From assembly GCF_024763615.1 (NCBI RefSeq), contig NC_077222.1:16368001-16432000 (forward strand): a DNA stretch of 64,000 bases. Direction: 5' to 3'. Origin of the DNA: Phlebotomus papatasi (taxonomy: Eukaryota; Arthropoda; Insecta; Diptera; Psychodidae). The notes under the pieces were generated by a model. It was not told where the DNA came from, did not search any database, and saw nothing but the letters and a program-made list of their open reading frames with translations. Every line of letters starts with the position of its first letter. Position 1 is the first letter of the stretch. Position numbers and translations under genes: made by a program. Of this stretch, positions 12,600 to 23,539 are shown piece by piece.

Positions 12600-12768
12600 G
12601 GGTAAAGTGGAGTAATTTAGAATAATGTTTGATTTGGAACTTTCAGATTTCCTAACAGTTTAGATGACAAGAGGAAAAAAACAACGAAGCAGTGTTCTTG
12701 AATATAATGTCTTGTACTTTTTCGTGGTTTTCTTTTTCTCTTTGATTCTAAATTTGCCCATATTACCC
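12600..12768. mobile_element. TA-flanked MITE, family O
   Basis: GGGTAAAGTGGAGTAATTTAG after TA is the inverse of CTAAATTTGCCCATATTACCCC. The interior (AACAACGAAGCAGTG, then ATATAATG, then TTGTACTTTTTCG) matches in reverse complement the interior of the element at 60861-61071, so the two are copies in opposite orientation. Confidence 0.6.
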
Positions 12769-13891
12769 CAAGATTTAAGATTTAGCCATGGGTCGGCTTA
12801 AACCAGTATCGGTTCCTCTGTATCCAGGCCATTTTTTTTAAGGCCCATCATGTACTGTTTATTCCTCTACTCTACTTTAACCGCTAAGGTGGTTCTCCAG
12901 CTCTATATCTCGATTTCTGTGTGCCTGAGATATACACACAGAGCTGTTTCCTTATTACGGCAGACTAGCATAGGTTGGTTCAGTTGCAGTGAATGTGTAT
13001 TTTTATTGACAGATTTCTTAATGCCGAACCCATTTCGGCATTGAGAGATTTCGTTCATTGTCAATCCATTGGCTTTACTTTTTATTCATCTACTGGCCTA
13101 ATTAGATACGGCTCGGCTGCTAAAACATCTTCAGCTGGCTAATTTCAAACCCAAGACTTCACATACATAGAGACACTACTCTACCAATATATCCACTAAG
13201 CCTCTCAAGCTTACGCCGCAGGTGTGTACAGCACATTAAGCGATCTTTGGATTAGAGCTTTAGCCCAGTCCCAGAGGATTTCAAGATCCTGAATATTACC
13301 CTATTTTATTGGTTTCTCAGATGCTAGATCGTTTGTCCTTAATAATCCAGTCCTAATTTAAAATTTTCCGAAAACCCTTGATTAATAAAAATTTTAAGAA
13401 GATAAGCCATATGGCTGAGTCTTAAGTTTGAAACCCATATTGTATGGTTTCCAAGCCGAGTTTTTGAAAGTCTTGAATTTCTAAAAAAAAAAAGCAATTA
13501 CAGTGATTTTGTTTAAAAAAGATTTGATGAATGAAATAGATGAAATACTTTTTAAATAAAGACAAACCTATAGGTAAAAAATTCCCTAAAAAATTAAGTA
13601 ATTAAGGAATTACAACACTTAAGACCTATGGTCACATTTGAGGCCTGCAGACCGTTCTACAAAAAGAGCTTTGTTATTAGAGAACCTGACCGAAAATTCT
13701 GCTACCAATATGCTGGGTTTATTTTTTAATTTTTTTGTAATTAGTATTCTTTTTTGTGTCATTAAAATTTTATTTTTTAATATTGGATGGATCTCGAGAC
13801 CTAAGACCCTAGTAAGAGAACGTCAGGTAATCAGAAACACAAAAAAAGTATTTATATTTGCAATCTGGTATCCTGAAAGATTCCAACTCTT
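12769..13891. other. A+T-rich stretch without recognised gene
   Basis: Frames of 64 and 94 codons on the plus strand have no recognisable domain and sit in low-complexity or repeat-edge sequence. Nothing else seen. Confidence 0.4.
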
Positions 13892-14140
13892 ATGGCGCTG
13901 GCACACCTTTTCAATTGAGTAAAATTCAATCACTTGAAATTTCACCTCTTACTTACCCTTTCTAAATAAAATATGTTTGTCTCTTTCTGTCAAATGAAAA
14001 TTGAAATTTCAATTTCATTTTCAATTTCAATTTTCGTTTGGCAGAAAGAGACAACTATATCTGATTTCAGTTTGAAAGAGTGAGAGGTAAAATTTCAATC
14101 AATTGAATTTCACTCAATTGAAAAGGTGTGCCAGCGCCAT
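13892..14140. mobile_element. 249-bp palindromic MITE
   Basis: ATGGCGCTGGCACACCTTTT at the left is the exact inverse of AAAAGGTGTGCCAGCGCCAT at the right. Complementarity continues almost to the centre (GTCTCTTTCTG / CAGAAAGAGAC; AATTGAAATTTC). The centre is a run of AATTTC/GAAATT words. The right flank is TA and the left flank a degraded form of it. It would form a long hairpin and carries no coding sequence. Confidence 0.75.
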
Positions 14141-14174
14141 TACAATTTGAATTTCAATTTTTTAAACTGATATA

Positions 14175-14394
14175 AGGTAAAGTACCCTCACTCGACGGGG
14201 TTCCTCGACTCGACCGGTGGGTCAATTTTTGAATATTTAATGGTCAATTTTCGTTAATTTCTATGAATTTATCACTGGTTCGTATTTTTCATGGAATGAT
14301 TGCCCTGTTAATGTTAGATCATACGCAAAATATTATAGCAATAATAAATCTACCGGTCGAGAGGAGGAACCGGTCGAGCGAGGGCACTTTACCT
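14175..14394. mobile_element. TA-flanked MITE, family C
   Basis: AGGTAAAGTACCCTC and GAGGGCACTTTACCT are inverted ends flanked by TA. Inner words GGTTCCTCGACTCGACCGG and CCGGTCGAGAGGAGGAACC are also inverted. Other copies lie at 39271-39498 and 54903-55139, all 220-237 bp. Confidence 0.8.
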
Positions 14395-14396
14395 TA

Positions 14397-15080
14397 TGTT
14401 GCACTTCAAGAAACTTTAATTGAAATAATATTAAATTGCTAGGAATAAGTTCATAGAAGTTCTAATCCTAGATTTTCTATGTCAATATGTTACTATTTTT
14501 GGCTCTTTAAGAAGTGTCCTAAATACAGTGCTTTTAAAATGACTCTCAGTAAGAGTGCATTTGTATGCTACCTCTAGAAGACTCCTTGAATATTTATAAG
14601 GCAATTCCTGACCCTAATGTTGGGTAATTTCGAATCTCAGCCACACCGGAGGATATGTTCACACCCTGAGAAGCACGAAGGTGGCTTCTGGCTTTTCCAC
14701 ACCGAATAACAATATTGCACATGTGGAGCTTTGTTGACGTGTGCAACCGTTTATCTTCATCATCATCAGGGTTGAGGGGGCACATCACAAGACACTCATC
14801 AGATGCAGAAGCATCTTCTCATGGTATGGATACCCCAGCTCATGATACCGCGGACTCGGGAAAGTGCCATGAAGTGCAGATGGGACGCGTGGGAATCCAT
14901 TTTCCTGCGATTGCATGCAGATTTTATAAATTGTTGCAATGTTGAGAGGTGTCTGCTGGCTTCATCACCATCAACCATAAATTCACTCTTCACACTATCT
15001 CAACCGTGGGTGTCTAATCAAGAGGTAGAGACAGTTAGGGATGGGAATCACAATGAGGGATTTCAATCTGGGTGATGATT
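14397..15080. other. balanced-composition block, no recognised gene
   Basis: From about 14590 to 15075 the sequence is visibly richer in G+C and lacks the repeats typical of the window. Several overlapping frames (64-90 codons) occur on both strands, but none resembles a known domain. This is probably single-copy DNA. A regulatory role or a small exon cannot be excluded. Confidence 0.3.
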
Positions 15081-15500
15081 TCAGAATTGTTCCAGGATGT
15101 AATATTACAACATATTGCATTTTATATTCATATACCCGAATTAATTAGATGTCAAGAAAGTCTATGAATGTAATAAGATACTATCTGTACATACAACATG
15201 AGCTACGTCTAACAATTCGGAAGGAAGTTTTGAATTATTTTAGAAACTTGTAACCTTCGGGGATTCCCCATGTCGATCTGGAGGGTCTCCCGATCTTCCC
15301 TACCTCTCCAAAATATTTTTTGGGATTGCTATAAAATACGTCTTGTGTTTTTCCTCATTTTGGTATGTGTTGTTTGGAGATTACCTAGGCGGAAATTCTT
15401 CCATATGCGAAAATCTCATTGAATCATTCCTAATAACGATTTTTCAAAGTCAAAGATTTAAAAGGCTTTGTAGATCGCATTTCTCAATCAAATGGTATTA
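15081..15500. other. no recognised feature
   Basis: A/T-rich. A short more G+C-rich patch at 15255-15300 has no recognisable identity. Confidence 0.35.
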
Positions 15501-15509
15501 TATTTGGGC

Positions 15510-15710
15510 TCGTTGGAAAGGTCTTGGAATTTTAGATAAGTCGGAATCGGATACAATCGATTATGAACCGGGAATGAACCGGTTCATAACCGATAATAAA
15601 TTATATTACTCCTAAGCAATTTTGGGCGATGCTTTGAGCGATTTATGAATCGGTTGTGAATCGATAAACGGTAAATATTGCGAAAGTGTTTTTGAGGTAT
15701 AGGATCTAAG
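15510..15710. repeat. dispersed repeat, family T (intact copy)
   Basis: Contains GTTGGAAAGGTCTTGGAATTT, an ACCGGTTCATAACCGATAAT region, and TTTTGGGCGA followed by a GTGAATCGATAAACGGTAAAT line. The same order of words is found split in two at 34849-34939 and 35926-36060, so this copy serves as the unoccupied reference for that insertion. Confidence 0.5.
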
Positions 15711-15742
15711 TCACGAGTTCGAGAATTTCGTAATGTATAGTA

Positions 15743-16001
15743 AGGTGGGGTAACTGGATCGTTTTCTGAAGAGTGCTACTTAAATGCTTGTTTTTGGACT
15801 GATGAAATTCTTTTTTCTTCTAAATCTATAGAATTATTCACTGTTTCATTCAGAAACATAATATAAAAAAAAATTATCAAAAATATTAAAGAAAATTTAT
15901 AAAATAATGATAATACTGAAATAAGTCAGCATACACTAACTGGGTCGCTTTTTCGCTAATTCACTTTTAATTAAATCTTTGGATTTAAAATACTTTTTTC
16001 A
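15743..16001. mobile_element. family F fragment (end of a pogo-like element)
   Basis: Starts AGGTGGGGTAACTGGATCG after TA. It is nearly identical for about 255 bp to 43632-43898 and matches the left end of the pogo-like relic at 40971-42300. No matching inverted right end is visible, so it behaves as one terminal segment and not as a complete MITE. Confidence 0.65.
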
Positions 16002-17062
16002 CAACACTCTCATATTCCACAAAATTTTTCCATGCAATCAATTTTTATTTATTTAAATAAATAATAAACTTTCAAGTCCGCACTCTCTTCAACAGCTTTG
16101 GAAGTGTTGGGAAATGTATTTCCTTTTTCATAGTTTATTAATATTTTCTGTTCTCACAACTTCTTGTGGACTTCATAATTCCTCTAGTGGAAAGTTCTAA
16201 TAATTTTCTTCACATTTCACATACTCAGGAGCATTATTGCTGTGAAGATTTCAAATAAATCAATAAAATTTCAACTAAAATAATTCCCTAGCAATGCATA
16301 AGAGTGTTTGGAAGTACATTTCGTTCAATTTTAGAGCACTTGAATAAAGGCGTTTTTCAACAATCAGAGATGAAAAAGAAGGGAAAATCATTAAATAACG
16401 TTCTCTCTGCTACTAAATTTAATCACCTGAAGTCTTTGAAATTCAAGAACCTACAGAAAATTGTTGGAGCTTTAAGGTGAAGAGAGAGAGCTTTAAAAAG
16501 CTACGTGAGTGAAAATATGACTTAATCGTCAGGCCAACACAAGAGCAAAAAAAATGTTCACAGTGTATTGAATTTATTTCTTCTGACGCAACATTGTCAA
16601 AAAAGGGGGCTATAACGAAAATTTATTAGATGTGCCTCTTTTTTTCCATATTCAACACTACGCATATATCATTTGTCGCAATATTTTCACTGTCAGAAAT
16701 TTTAATGGGAAACTGTTGTGTCACTTTGTGTTATTGTGCGATATGTGTTTATATATTTTTTTTCAGTTCATGAGAAAAAGTCTTTTTCACCTCTCACTTT
16801 ATTTATGGAAAAGAGACAAATCCTGTCATATGCAGAGGAAAATTTGCTGAAATTAAAAAATGTAATTATATGAATTTTAATACACTCAGACTTGGTCATT
16901 GTTTGCTGTTCTCTTTGGGCAGAATCACAAAAGCTGGAGAGGGAAACTTATTTCAACATATGAAAACTGTGATTCAGTTTATTAGCTAACTAAAATAAAG
17001 GGAAAATTAACAACGTGCGTTGTTGTATTGGACGACACTCGTTCTCACAACCGAAAAAGTTT
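16002..17062. other. A+T-rich stretch without recognised gene
   Basis: A 72-codon plus-strand frame at 16632-16850 is rich in hydrophobic and aromatic residues by composition and shows no family signature. Nothing else recognised. Confidence 0.4.
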
Positions 17063-17323
17063 AGCCATACCGGTAATAATAGTAATAATAATAATGCTGG
17101 CGCAACATTCCATGAAGGAAAAAGGCCTTCCCGCAAGGCACGCATTATTATTTTTTGAGGTTATCAATGCCGGTGAAATCAAGTTCCAGTGAAAGCTCAC
17201 TGGATGCAATTCGAACACCTTTAATGCCAGATAAATTCTTGGTGACGTAAAGGGGATTCGAACCCGGGACACTTACATCATAGAGCGACTGCTTTACCAC
17301 TTGACCCATTGAGCCATACCGGT
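17063..17323 (-). mobile_element. tRNA-derived SINE with target duplication
   Basis: On the minus strand the element begins with a tRNA-like head. This has a box A-like TGGGTCAAGTGG, a tRNA-type AGCAGTCGCTCTATGAT stretch and a canonical box B GGTTCGAATCC. A body containing GTGAGCTTTCACTGGAACTT follows, then an (ATT)n tail read at 17075-17096. The 12-bp word AGCCATACCGGT flanks both sides (17063-17074 and 17312-17323), a clean target-site duplication. A second copy is at 60487-60748 on the plus strand. It would be transcribed by RNA polymerase III and relies on LINE machinery. It encodes no protein. Confidence 0.85.
17254..17308 (-). promoter_or_regulatory. internal pol III promoter (boxes A and B) of the SINE
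   Basis: Box B GGTTCGAATCC lies at 17254-17264 and a box A-like TGGGTCAAGTGG at 17297-17308, both read on the minus strand. Their spacing is that of tRNA genes. Activity is inferred, not shown. Confidence 0.65.
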
Positions 17324-17419
17324 CCCTCTGTGAAAAATCCAAACGGTCACGACGGGCACTAATTATTCTATACGAGACCCTCGAGAATTTGCTGATTTGT
17401 GAGATAAGTCTGAGATATC

Positions 17420-17566
17420 ACATCGGTTGCATCAACCGTTGTCGTATCTGCATAAGTTTTATGTCTGCATTTGGTGCAATCTACATTACAAATGTCTCCT
17501 CTTGCGTAAAATACTGATAATCTACAAAAGAAATGCAGTTGCGACAACGGTCGATGCTACCGACCA
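17420..17566. mobile_element. MITE, family P
   Basis: GCATCAACCGTTGTCGTATC at the left is the near-inverse of TTGCGACAACGGTCGATGC at the right, with a short unrelated centre. A similar but more diverged copy is at 42424-42546. The exact ends and target site are unclear. Confidence 0.55.
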
Positions 17567-18529
17567 CTACCGACGATCAGTCTTCTAAAGTAGCTTTTTA
17601 AATCGTTTTTTTTTCATGAATTTTGATAAAATAATTTTCCAACTATTAAATTTGTTGTCCTTATTCTTACTAATTCTGCAGATTAAATTTAGAATATTTC
17701 TTTTACCGTAAGTTCGGGTTATCTTGTCCCCTGCCGTTGACTTTGACACTGTCCTGTTTGTAAGCTTTTCTTTAGTTCTAGAACTTAAGGAAGGTCTTTA
17801 CCGATCCGATTTACCATGTCTGATCAATGACAAAGTCACCTGCATTTTTGGTATCTCTTTATTAAGGATTACTAACTACCCAAGTAGCAGAAATTAGTTT
17901 GCCCGACGTAAATGTTACTAAGTCTGACTTACTCATAAATAGGGCTATTGAAGGTCATATGATTGGTAATAAGGAATAGTCAGATTTAGAGAGAGTATTA
18001 GATTTTCTAGCGTCAGATTATTGGTAACATTGATAATTTTCGCATGCTAAAAACCTTATTAAATCTTATTAAAAATTATGTCAAGTATTGCCTGTAAGAA
18101 TAATAGCGTTAATATTTCAAAAATATTTATTATTCGATTTAGTAAGGGAGGATGGGTCAGTTTTACACAGTTAAACTTCTTTTAACACTCATTTGCTAAA
18201 CGAATATAAACTAAATTCTTATTAAGTAGAACCTGTGAGTTTCTCTTGTGTATAGGCTATCTAAAAATACATAGCATAAATCCTAGATACTCATTTATTA
18301 TCCCAATAATGTATATTTTTGAAGATAATACATGTGTAAAATTGCCCAAAAATCCTCTATTATTTTTAAAAGTATATTTTAATAATTATTTAGAAATATT
18401 CCAATATTTCTTCTAAAAATAATTATTCTGACTAAAAGTACTAAAACACGCTGTCATCGAGATGAAAAGAAATTTTGAAGTCTTTTTATTCTAACCAATT
18501 AGATCAATGTATTAGAAATACTGGAGATA
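17567..18529. other. A+T-rich stretch, nothing recognised
   Basis: No gene. An isolated word TAAGGGAGGATGGGTCAGTTT near 18142 resembles a single MITE end, but no partner end was found. Confidence 0.35.
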
Positions 18530-18531
18530 TA

Positions 18532-18706
18532 GGGGAAACTGGGGCAGAAGTATATATGAGGTAGCTATAAACACTTGTGATTTTTAAATTAGATATTAGA
18601 TGTCACAGGACGAGATGTATATGAATTTATTGATAAGGGATTATTGTCTACTGGAGAAATGATCGACTTACAACTGCCCCATGTTTACTACTGCCCCAGT
18701 CTCCTC
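18532..18706. mobile_element. TA-flanked MITE, family B-related
   Basis: GGGGAAACTGGGGCAG and CTGCCCCAGTCTCCTC are inverted ends flanked by TA. The second block (AAGTATATATGAGGTAGC) differs from family B proper. 175 bp, no coding sequence; a 60-codon frame starting near its right edge is not a gene. Confidence 0.7.
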
Positions 18707-19077
18707 TAATGTTTATATTATGAAACTTATTCTAATCTACTATGAGAGTGCTTTTGAACGCTTAACGCATCTTAACTGTATTTATGTTAAATTAAAGACG
18801 CGTCTCAACGGTCACAGAATTTCAATTCTTTTTAAACAAACATCATTTATTTATATAGTGTGACTACCTAAAAGAAGAGTTTGTAAACTATAATTCATAT
18901 CAGAAAAGAGAGTGAAGGAAAATTTTATCAAAAGCGATGCGATGTCAAACTATCCGTGCGTAACTTCGTGCAAGAACTCAACATGTCTTTCCATGAAGTG
19001 ATAAAATAGCAACAAAATATACTTGTACTTGTTATGAAATATTTTTACCGCCTCATAGAAGGTTAAGGTGTATAATA

Positions 19078-19415
19078 CAGTAGAGCCTCGCTATAGTCCA
19101 TATTTGGTTCCAGATTTGACACTTGGGTCGCACTATAGTCCATGTCATTTTTTAAAATGATCAACGACTTTTAGCATTGAAATTGCTCGACGGCTTCCAC
19201 TTTCTTTGCGATTGTGGTACTTGTCCTCGTTCTCTTCATTCTGGATCACAATTATCACAGCTACTCAATAAAGTTTGCCAAAAATATTAAAATAATTATG
19301 ACAACATTGCATGTCGCGTACTAAAAAACATAATCTGACTTAAAATCATTCTTTTGAAATCAACGGTCGATAAATTGTGGACTATAGAGCGATGGCCTAT
19401 AGCGGGGTTCTACTG
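19078..19415. mobile_element. pogo/Tigger-type MITE (338 bp)
   Basis: CAGTAGAGCCTCGCTATAG and CTATAGCGGGGTTCTACTG are inverted ends flanked by TA. This sequence is characteristic of pogo/Tigger-derived non-autonomous elements. Inner words TAGTCCA and TGGACTATAG continue the inverted repeat. No coding sequence. Confidence 0.8.
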
Positions 19416-19440
19416 TATATAAAAATCTTTTAGGTCGTTT

Positions 19441-19699
19441 AGATAAAGGAACACGGATTTTGACTTGGAACTTAGATCCTTCTCCTTCTTTATTACTAAA
19501 ACAACGTCTCGGAGGTTGTTGGTTCTTCCTCAGGTATGCAAAGTAATGGATAAGTCAATCGTATTCTGACCATCAGCAAGCAATTGTCGTTCTGTAGTGT
19601 AAATATACGTAGTGATATTATGTCCAAGCTCCTAAGCGTTGTCTTGTAGCAAACAATTAGGAAGAGGATTTATGTCAAAATCTGTGTCAATCTTTATCT
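19441..19699. repeat. inverted-repeat segment
   Basis: AGATAAAGGAACACGGATTT at 19441 is the near-inverse of AAATCTGTGTCAATCTTTATCT ending at 19699, with a G+C-moderate centre. It is probably a MITE, but the target duplication is not evident. Confidence 0.4.
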
Positions 19700-20623
19700 G
19701 TCAGTCCGGTCTAGAACGTTAGAGAAGAATAACGTGTGGACTTGGGTGTCTTGGGGGATTTTCCTGGACGTTACAATGTGTAGCGGCTAGTTGCCTTAAG
19801 AGAGCCTATTTCCTCTCAATCCCTCAAATTTTAGAATTTGATCGATAGCTTACATAGTGTACTCCTTACGAGTAGTATATCCTAATTGGGTTTCCAATAG
19901 ATTAAACATTCGGTAATATCTTTTTTTTTAATTCATCTAAACAAAAATATACCCTTTTGTAGGCTGAAATAAAATTGTGCAATGATCAGTCTTGTGATAG
20001 TCAAGTTTTACTCACGTCATAATTATTAATAGTCATCGTGACGTCTGCACTCCCACACCAAACTTACAAGAACTTTATTGCTGTCAAAACTACTATATAG
20101 TAATAAGCTAGTAATAATTATTGTAATGCAGCATTAAATATATTTAATCAACGTCTTCATGACTAAATGTCGTGCCTATAATCATGCGATGCCACTTGGG
20201 TAATTGATGGATCATACAAAAGATTTTACATTGTTTCCTTCTTATTTCTTTTTCCTTGGTTCTCGTTGGGCAAATCCAGGAAATCAGTGAATTCGAAATT
20301 ATAGCGACAGGCACAGATATTTTATATTTATGAATTTGAAGCGGCTTAAGACTTACGTTTATAGAAGATTTTATGAAAGAACTCTAAGAATTTAAAATTT
20401 TTAAGATGGGTTTTTTGTATTGTCTTCGACGGGTAATTGTTGTAGTTTTGCAAAGAATTATAGAGAAATATATAATAGTTAATTTCAAAACCATAATTAA
20501 ATAGAATTTTGAAACAACTGGTTCCACAAATTATTCATAAATTTTTATTACACAGAAAAAAATATTTCATAAAATTGTTTGTAAATGTTTGTGAATTACT
20601 ACTGGGGCGTTGCGAAATATTCG
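19700..20623. other. no recognised gene
   Basis: A/T-rich. Words near 20556-20620 (ACACAGAAAAAAATATT) and near 21105-21150 (CGTACGTTTTTGTGT) could be the outer ends of a larger element enclosing the palindrome at 20627-21026, but this is weak. Confidence 0.3.
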
Positions 20624-20626
20624 TAA

Positions 20627-21026
20627 GGGCTGAAACACATTGACAGTAAAATGCTCACCGTATTTCGTTAATTTACGCATTTTCACTGCAATTCTTACGC
20701 AAATTCTCAATTACCGTATTACCATATCTCATACCCGATGGCACTAGGTGAAAATAATATAATGAAATTGAAGATTTAAAACTAAAATACGATAAACGGT
20801 GAGCAAAAAAACTGTACGAAAAACTGTAGCAAAATAATCCTACTGTTTTTTGCTCACCGTTTATCATATTTTCGTTTTCTTTCTTCAATTTTCTTATATT
20901 ATTTTCATCTAGTGCCACCGATGAGATAAGGTAATATGGTAATTGAGCATTTGCGTAAGAATTGCAATGAAAATGTGTAAATTAACGAAATACGGTGAGC
21001 ATTTTAATGCCAATGTGATTCTGTCC
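20627..21026. mobile_element. PIF/Harbinger-like palindromic MITE
   Basis: The ends GGGCTGAAACACATTG and CAATGTGATTCTGTCC are inverted and flanked on both sides by TAA (20624-20626 and 21027-21029). The arms, about 190 bp each, remain complementary to within a loop of about 25 bp at 20815-20845 (ACGGTGAGCAAAAAAACTGT / ACTGTTTTTTGCTCACCGT). A 3-bp TAA duplication and GGG-type ends are typical of PIF/Harbinger (Tourist) elements. An 81-codon frame inside is a shadow. Confidence 0.75.
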
Positions 21027-21029
21027 TAA

Positions 21030-22469
21030 ATAACCTAACTATTCGTTGTAAAAGTTTGTAACTTTTTTTACAAACATTGTTCGTAACATGATCACTTAAC
21101 GAATATTTGTTGTTCTTTCTCAAACTTGTTCGTACGTTTTTGTGTATCTGGCAAAACTTTACGAAAAAATGACAAAATTTTATGAGCATTATTTTGCGTA
21201 TTTACGAATATGTTCGGTTGACCCAATTGTAACATTACAATAGCCGTGATTTTGAAACAATCGCAATCGCAGTTAAATAAGATAACAAAGAGGAAAGCTT
21301 CCTGAAAGGTGTTGCTTTCACTGCAACAAACATTTGCACTCTGTTGAGCTTTAAGGCTGCACAAGAGATTTAGTAGGTGACTCTTGCAAGCGCAAATATT
21401 AATCAAATTCAGAAAAACCTCAACTTTGGTGCCATATCAAGGGCTGTTTTTTGTGCCCTTGTAGAATGTGTAACTTTTCCGCCACAAGAGAATGAAGAAT
21501 TGAAATGCGAAACTTTTGCACAAAGCTTGTGGCTTTTTTTCTATATATCGTACCTCCCTTTGAAATGGTGCTTTCGACACACTGGTAGAGCTTTCATGGG
21601 GTATTGTACGTTTCTTTTCCGAGAAGAAAGGTTAAATGCCTGAAATATGCAAGAGAGGAGATGCCAAAGGACGAGAAAGGAAGAAAAAATGAAAATGTGT
21701 GTTACAGCAAATAAAGTGTGAGTGAAAAAAGGGATTTTTCGATATATAGCTTCAGTTCTAAAAAAAAAAGAACCAGATTGAAATGTTTTTTTTTTTTCCT
21801 TTCTCCATATCTCTGTCATTCATCTTCGTATGAACGAAAATAATAATACTAGAAATACTTTTTCAACTTTTCATTCCCATGCCCTTCGTTTTTTAAACTG
21901 TATATATTTATATTTTCACCTCATTCCCCGGAAAAGCTCCATCATGTCTTGTTTCTTGCTTACTTTATGAAGTAAAGATGCTTTAATACCGTGTTGCACC
22001 TCTTTAAAAAGCTGTGCGGAGAGTGAAAAAAAGGAGTATAAAATAAATATTCACGACTTATGAAATATTTTTCTCTGTATCAGAGTTTTTCGTGCAGTTT
22101 CTACCATCATATTTGTTCTACACTTTTTTTATTGCTGCACATTCCTGAAGAATTGTTGAGAGCTTTTCAAAAGTTCAGTGGTAAAATCACACGGAGGATG
22201 ATATTCTGTGCGAGGGGCAAATAAATTGCAATTTTATAGAGCCATCTCATGTGCAGGCTATTTAAATATCAAAGTACTTGACACTCTCTTATTCAATCCC
22301 ATACGCTTTTTAAAATGTTGTAAATATTTGTCAAAATTTTATAACTTTTTTACAGTATTTTTTTTCTAGGGATACTTTCATTTGAAATACAGTACGACAC
22401 CGATAGAGTCAACCCCTTAAAATTATAAGCACTGTGAAAAAAATATGTAAAATTCCAGGTTTAATGTTG
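21030..22469. other. non-repetitive block without recognised gene
   Basis: Frames of 88-104 codons on both strands overlap each other and match nothing I know. The sequence at 21400-22250 looks single-copy and a little less A/T-rich than the MITE areas. No splice-framed coding pattern could be supported. Confidence 0.35.
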
Positions 22470-22603
22470 TTAACCCTTTAAGGACGAGAAGCTTTCCGCT
22501 GAGCGAAATTCAACGAAATCAAGTTTTCCTCGACATTTTAGCCTAAATAAGAGATTTACGGTAAAAAAGAAATTTTCCCGTCCCTAGGAGGCCTGGAAAA
22601 CTA

Positions 22604-22621
22604 TGGGTCATATATGACCCA
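22604..22621. repeat. 18-bp perfect palindrome in the piggyBac-like left arm
   Basis: TGGGTCATATATGACCCA is a perfect palindrome. An identical copy lies at 23522-23539 in the right arm, and degenerate versions lie near the right terminus (about 23862-23879) and in the derivative at about 41493-41511. It may be a transposase-binding site; this is inference from its position. Confidence 0.7.
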
Positions 22622-22876
22622 ATCGTCCTTAAAGGTAAAAAAGCACAAAATTTTCCAGACGATTAGTTAACTCGTTTGCTCTGATATTTTTGAAGGATAA
22701 ATAACTTGAATATATTTGTAATATTAAAAAAAATATTTATAGTACGAGTAAAAATTAAAACGATCAAAAATTAATTTTAAAAAATCTCATTTAATTTTTG
22801 GTCTCAAAGACTCTTGAAGACTTGTACACAAAAACAATAATTTTTCTGAAAAAATTTATTATTGTTTACTTCATTT

Positions 22877-23290
22877 TTAATTTTTATGATATTCATCAAA
22901 ACAATTGCGAGCACTGGTAACACAGAGATAAATGTCGCATGCCTCACAAATACAATTGGTCTTATAATTCTCTTTTCTGATAGCACCATGTGCACCTCAG
23001 TTTTCTTCGAAACATGTTTGATGGTAATGGGTAGGTGCAATGTTGTTTGTCTCTGGGAATTTAAGACGTACAGTTGCACATTGCTGTGGATCTGGGAGTT
23101 CTTCCGGAGTTGATGGGTTTTCGATGAAGACTTCAAAGTCCACTTCATCCACATCTTGTTCTAAATATATTACGTCGCTTTCGTTCAGGACAAGATTGCT
23201 GGCATCATCACTATCTTCCGGGTATAATATGTGGATGATTTCGGGTTCATTGATCATGAAATTTTTTTTTCCATTTTTGAAGTCATCTAC
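22877..23290 (-). pseudogene. piggyBac-like transposase relic, N- and C-termini only
   Basis: Read on the minus strand, an acidic N-terminal segment starts near 23257 (or at a possible TGTAG splice acceptor at 23289-23293). It contains PEDSDDASN and a Glu/Asp-rich run, as is usual for piggyBac transposase starts. After about 60 residues it passes into a block like the piggyBac C-terminus (ATVRLKFPETNN). Past a frame change near 22990 follows the cysteine-rich zinc-binding tail: RCTWC, then TNCICEACDIYLC, then RNCFDEYH and a stop at 22877-22879. These are the conserved end residues of the family. Full-length proteins are usually 500-600 residues. Here the central RNase H-like domain with its aspartate triad is absent, and at least one frameshift and internal stops break the tail. 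It cannot encode an active enzyme. A domesticated DNA-binding peptide is conceivable but unsupported. Confidence 0.75.
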
Positions 23291-23521
23291 AAGAGTAAAA
23301 AGTTATGTATTTACAACATATACGCAGAAGTACCTTATAAATTATTAAAATATTACCTTCTTCAGTCAGTATTGTACTGGGAAATCTTAGCTAATCACAC
23401 AATATTAAACGAATAATTAATTATTTTGCGCACACATAAACAAAATAATGAAACAGTCTAACCTCAAATCTTCGAAAATCCACTAGAGACAGATTCTGTG
23501 TTTTTTACCTTTAGGGACGAT

Positions 23522-23539
23522 TGGGTCATATATGACCCA
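23522..23539. repeat. second copy of the 18-bp palindrome
   Basis: Identical to 22604-22621 and placed as its mirror partner in the other arm, next to GGGACGAT, which is the inverse of ATCGTCC on the left side. Confidence 0.7.

Noticed and set aside
17045..17342. 75- and 64-codon minus frames near 17.2 kb
   Set aside because: They lie within the SINE.
20673..21406. Frames of 61-104 codons on the minus strand
   Set aside because: They cross or adjoin the Harbinger-like palindrome and adjacent repeat words. No protein signature.
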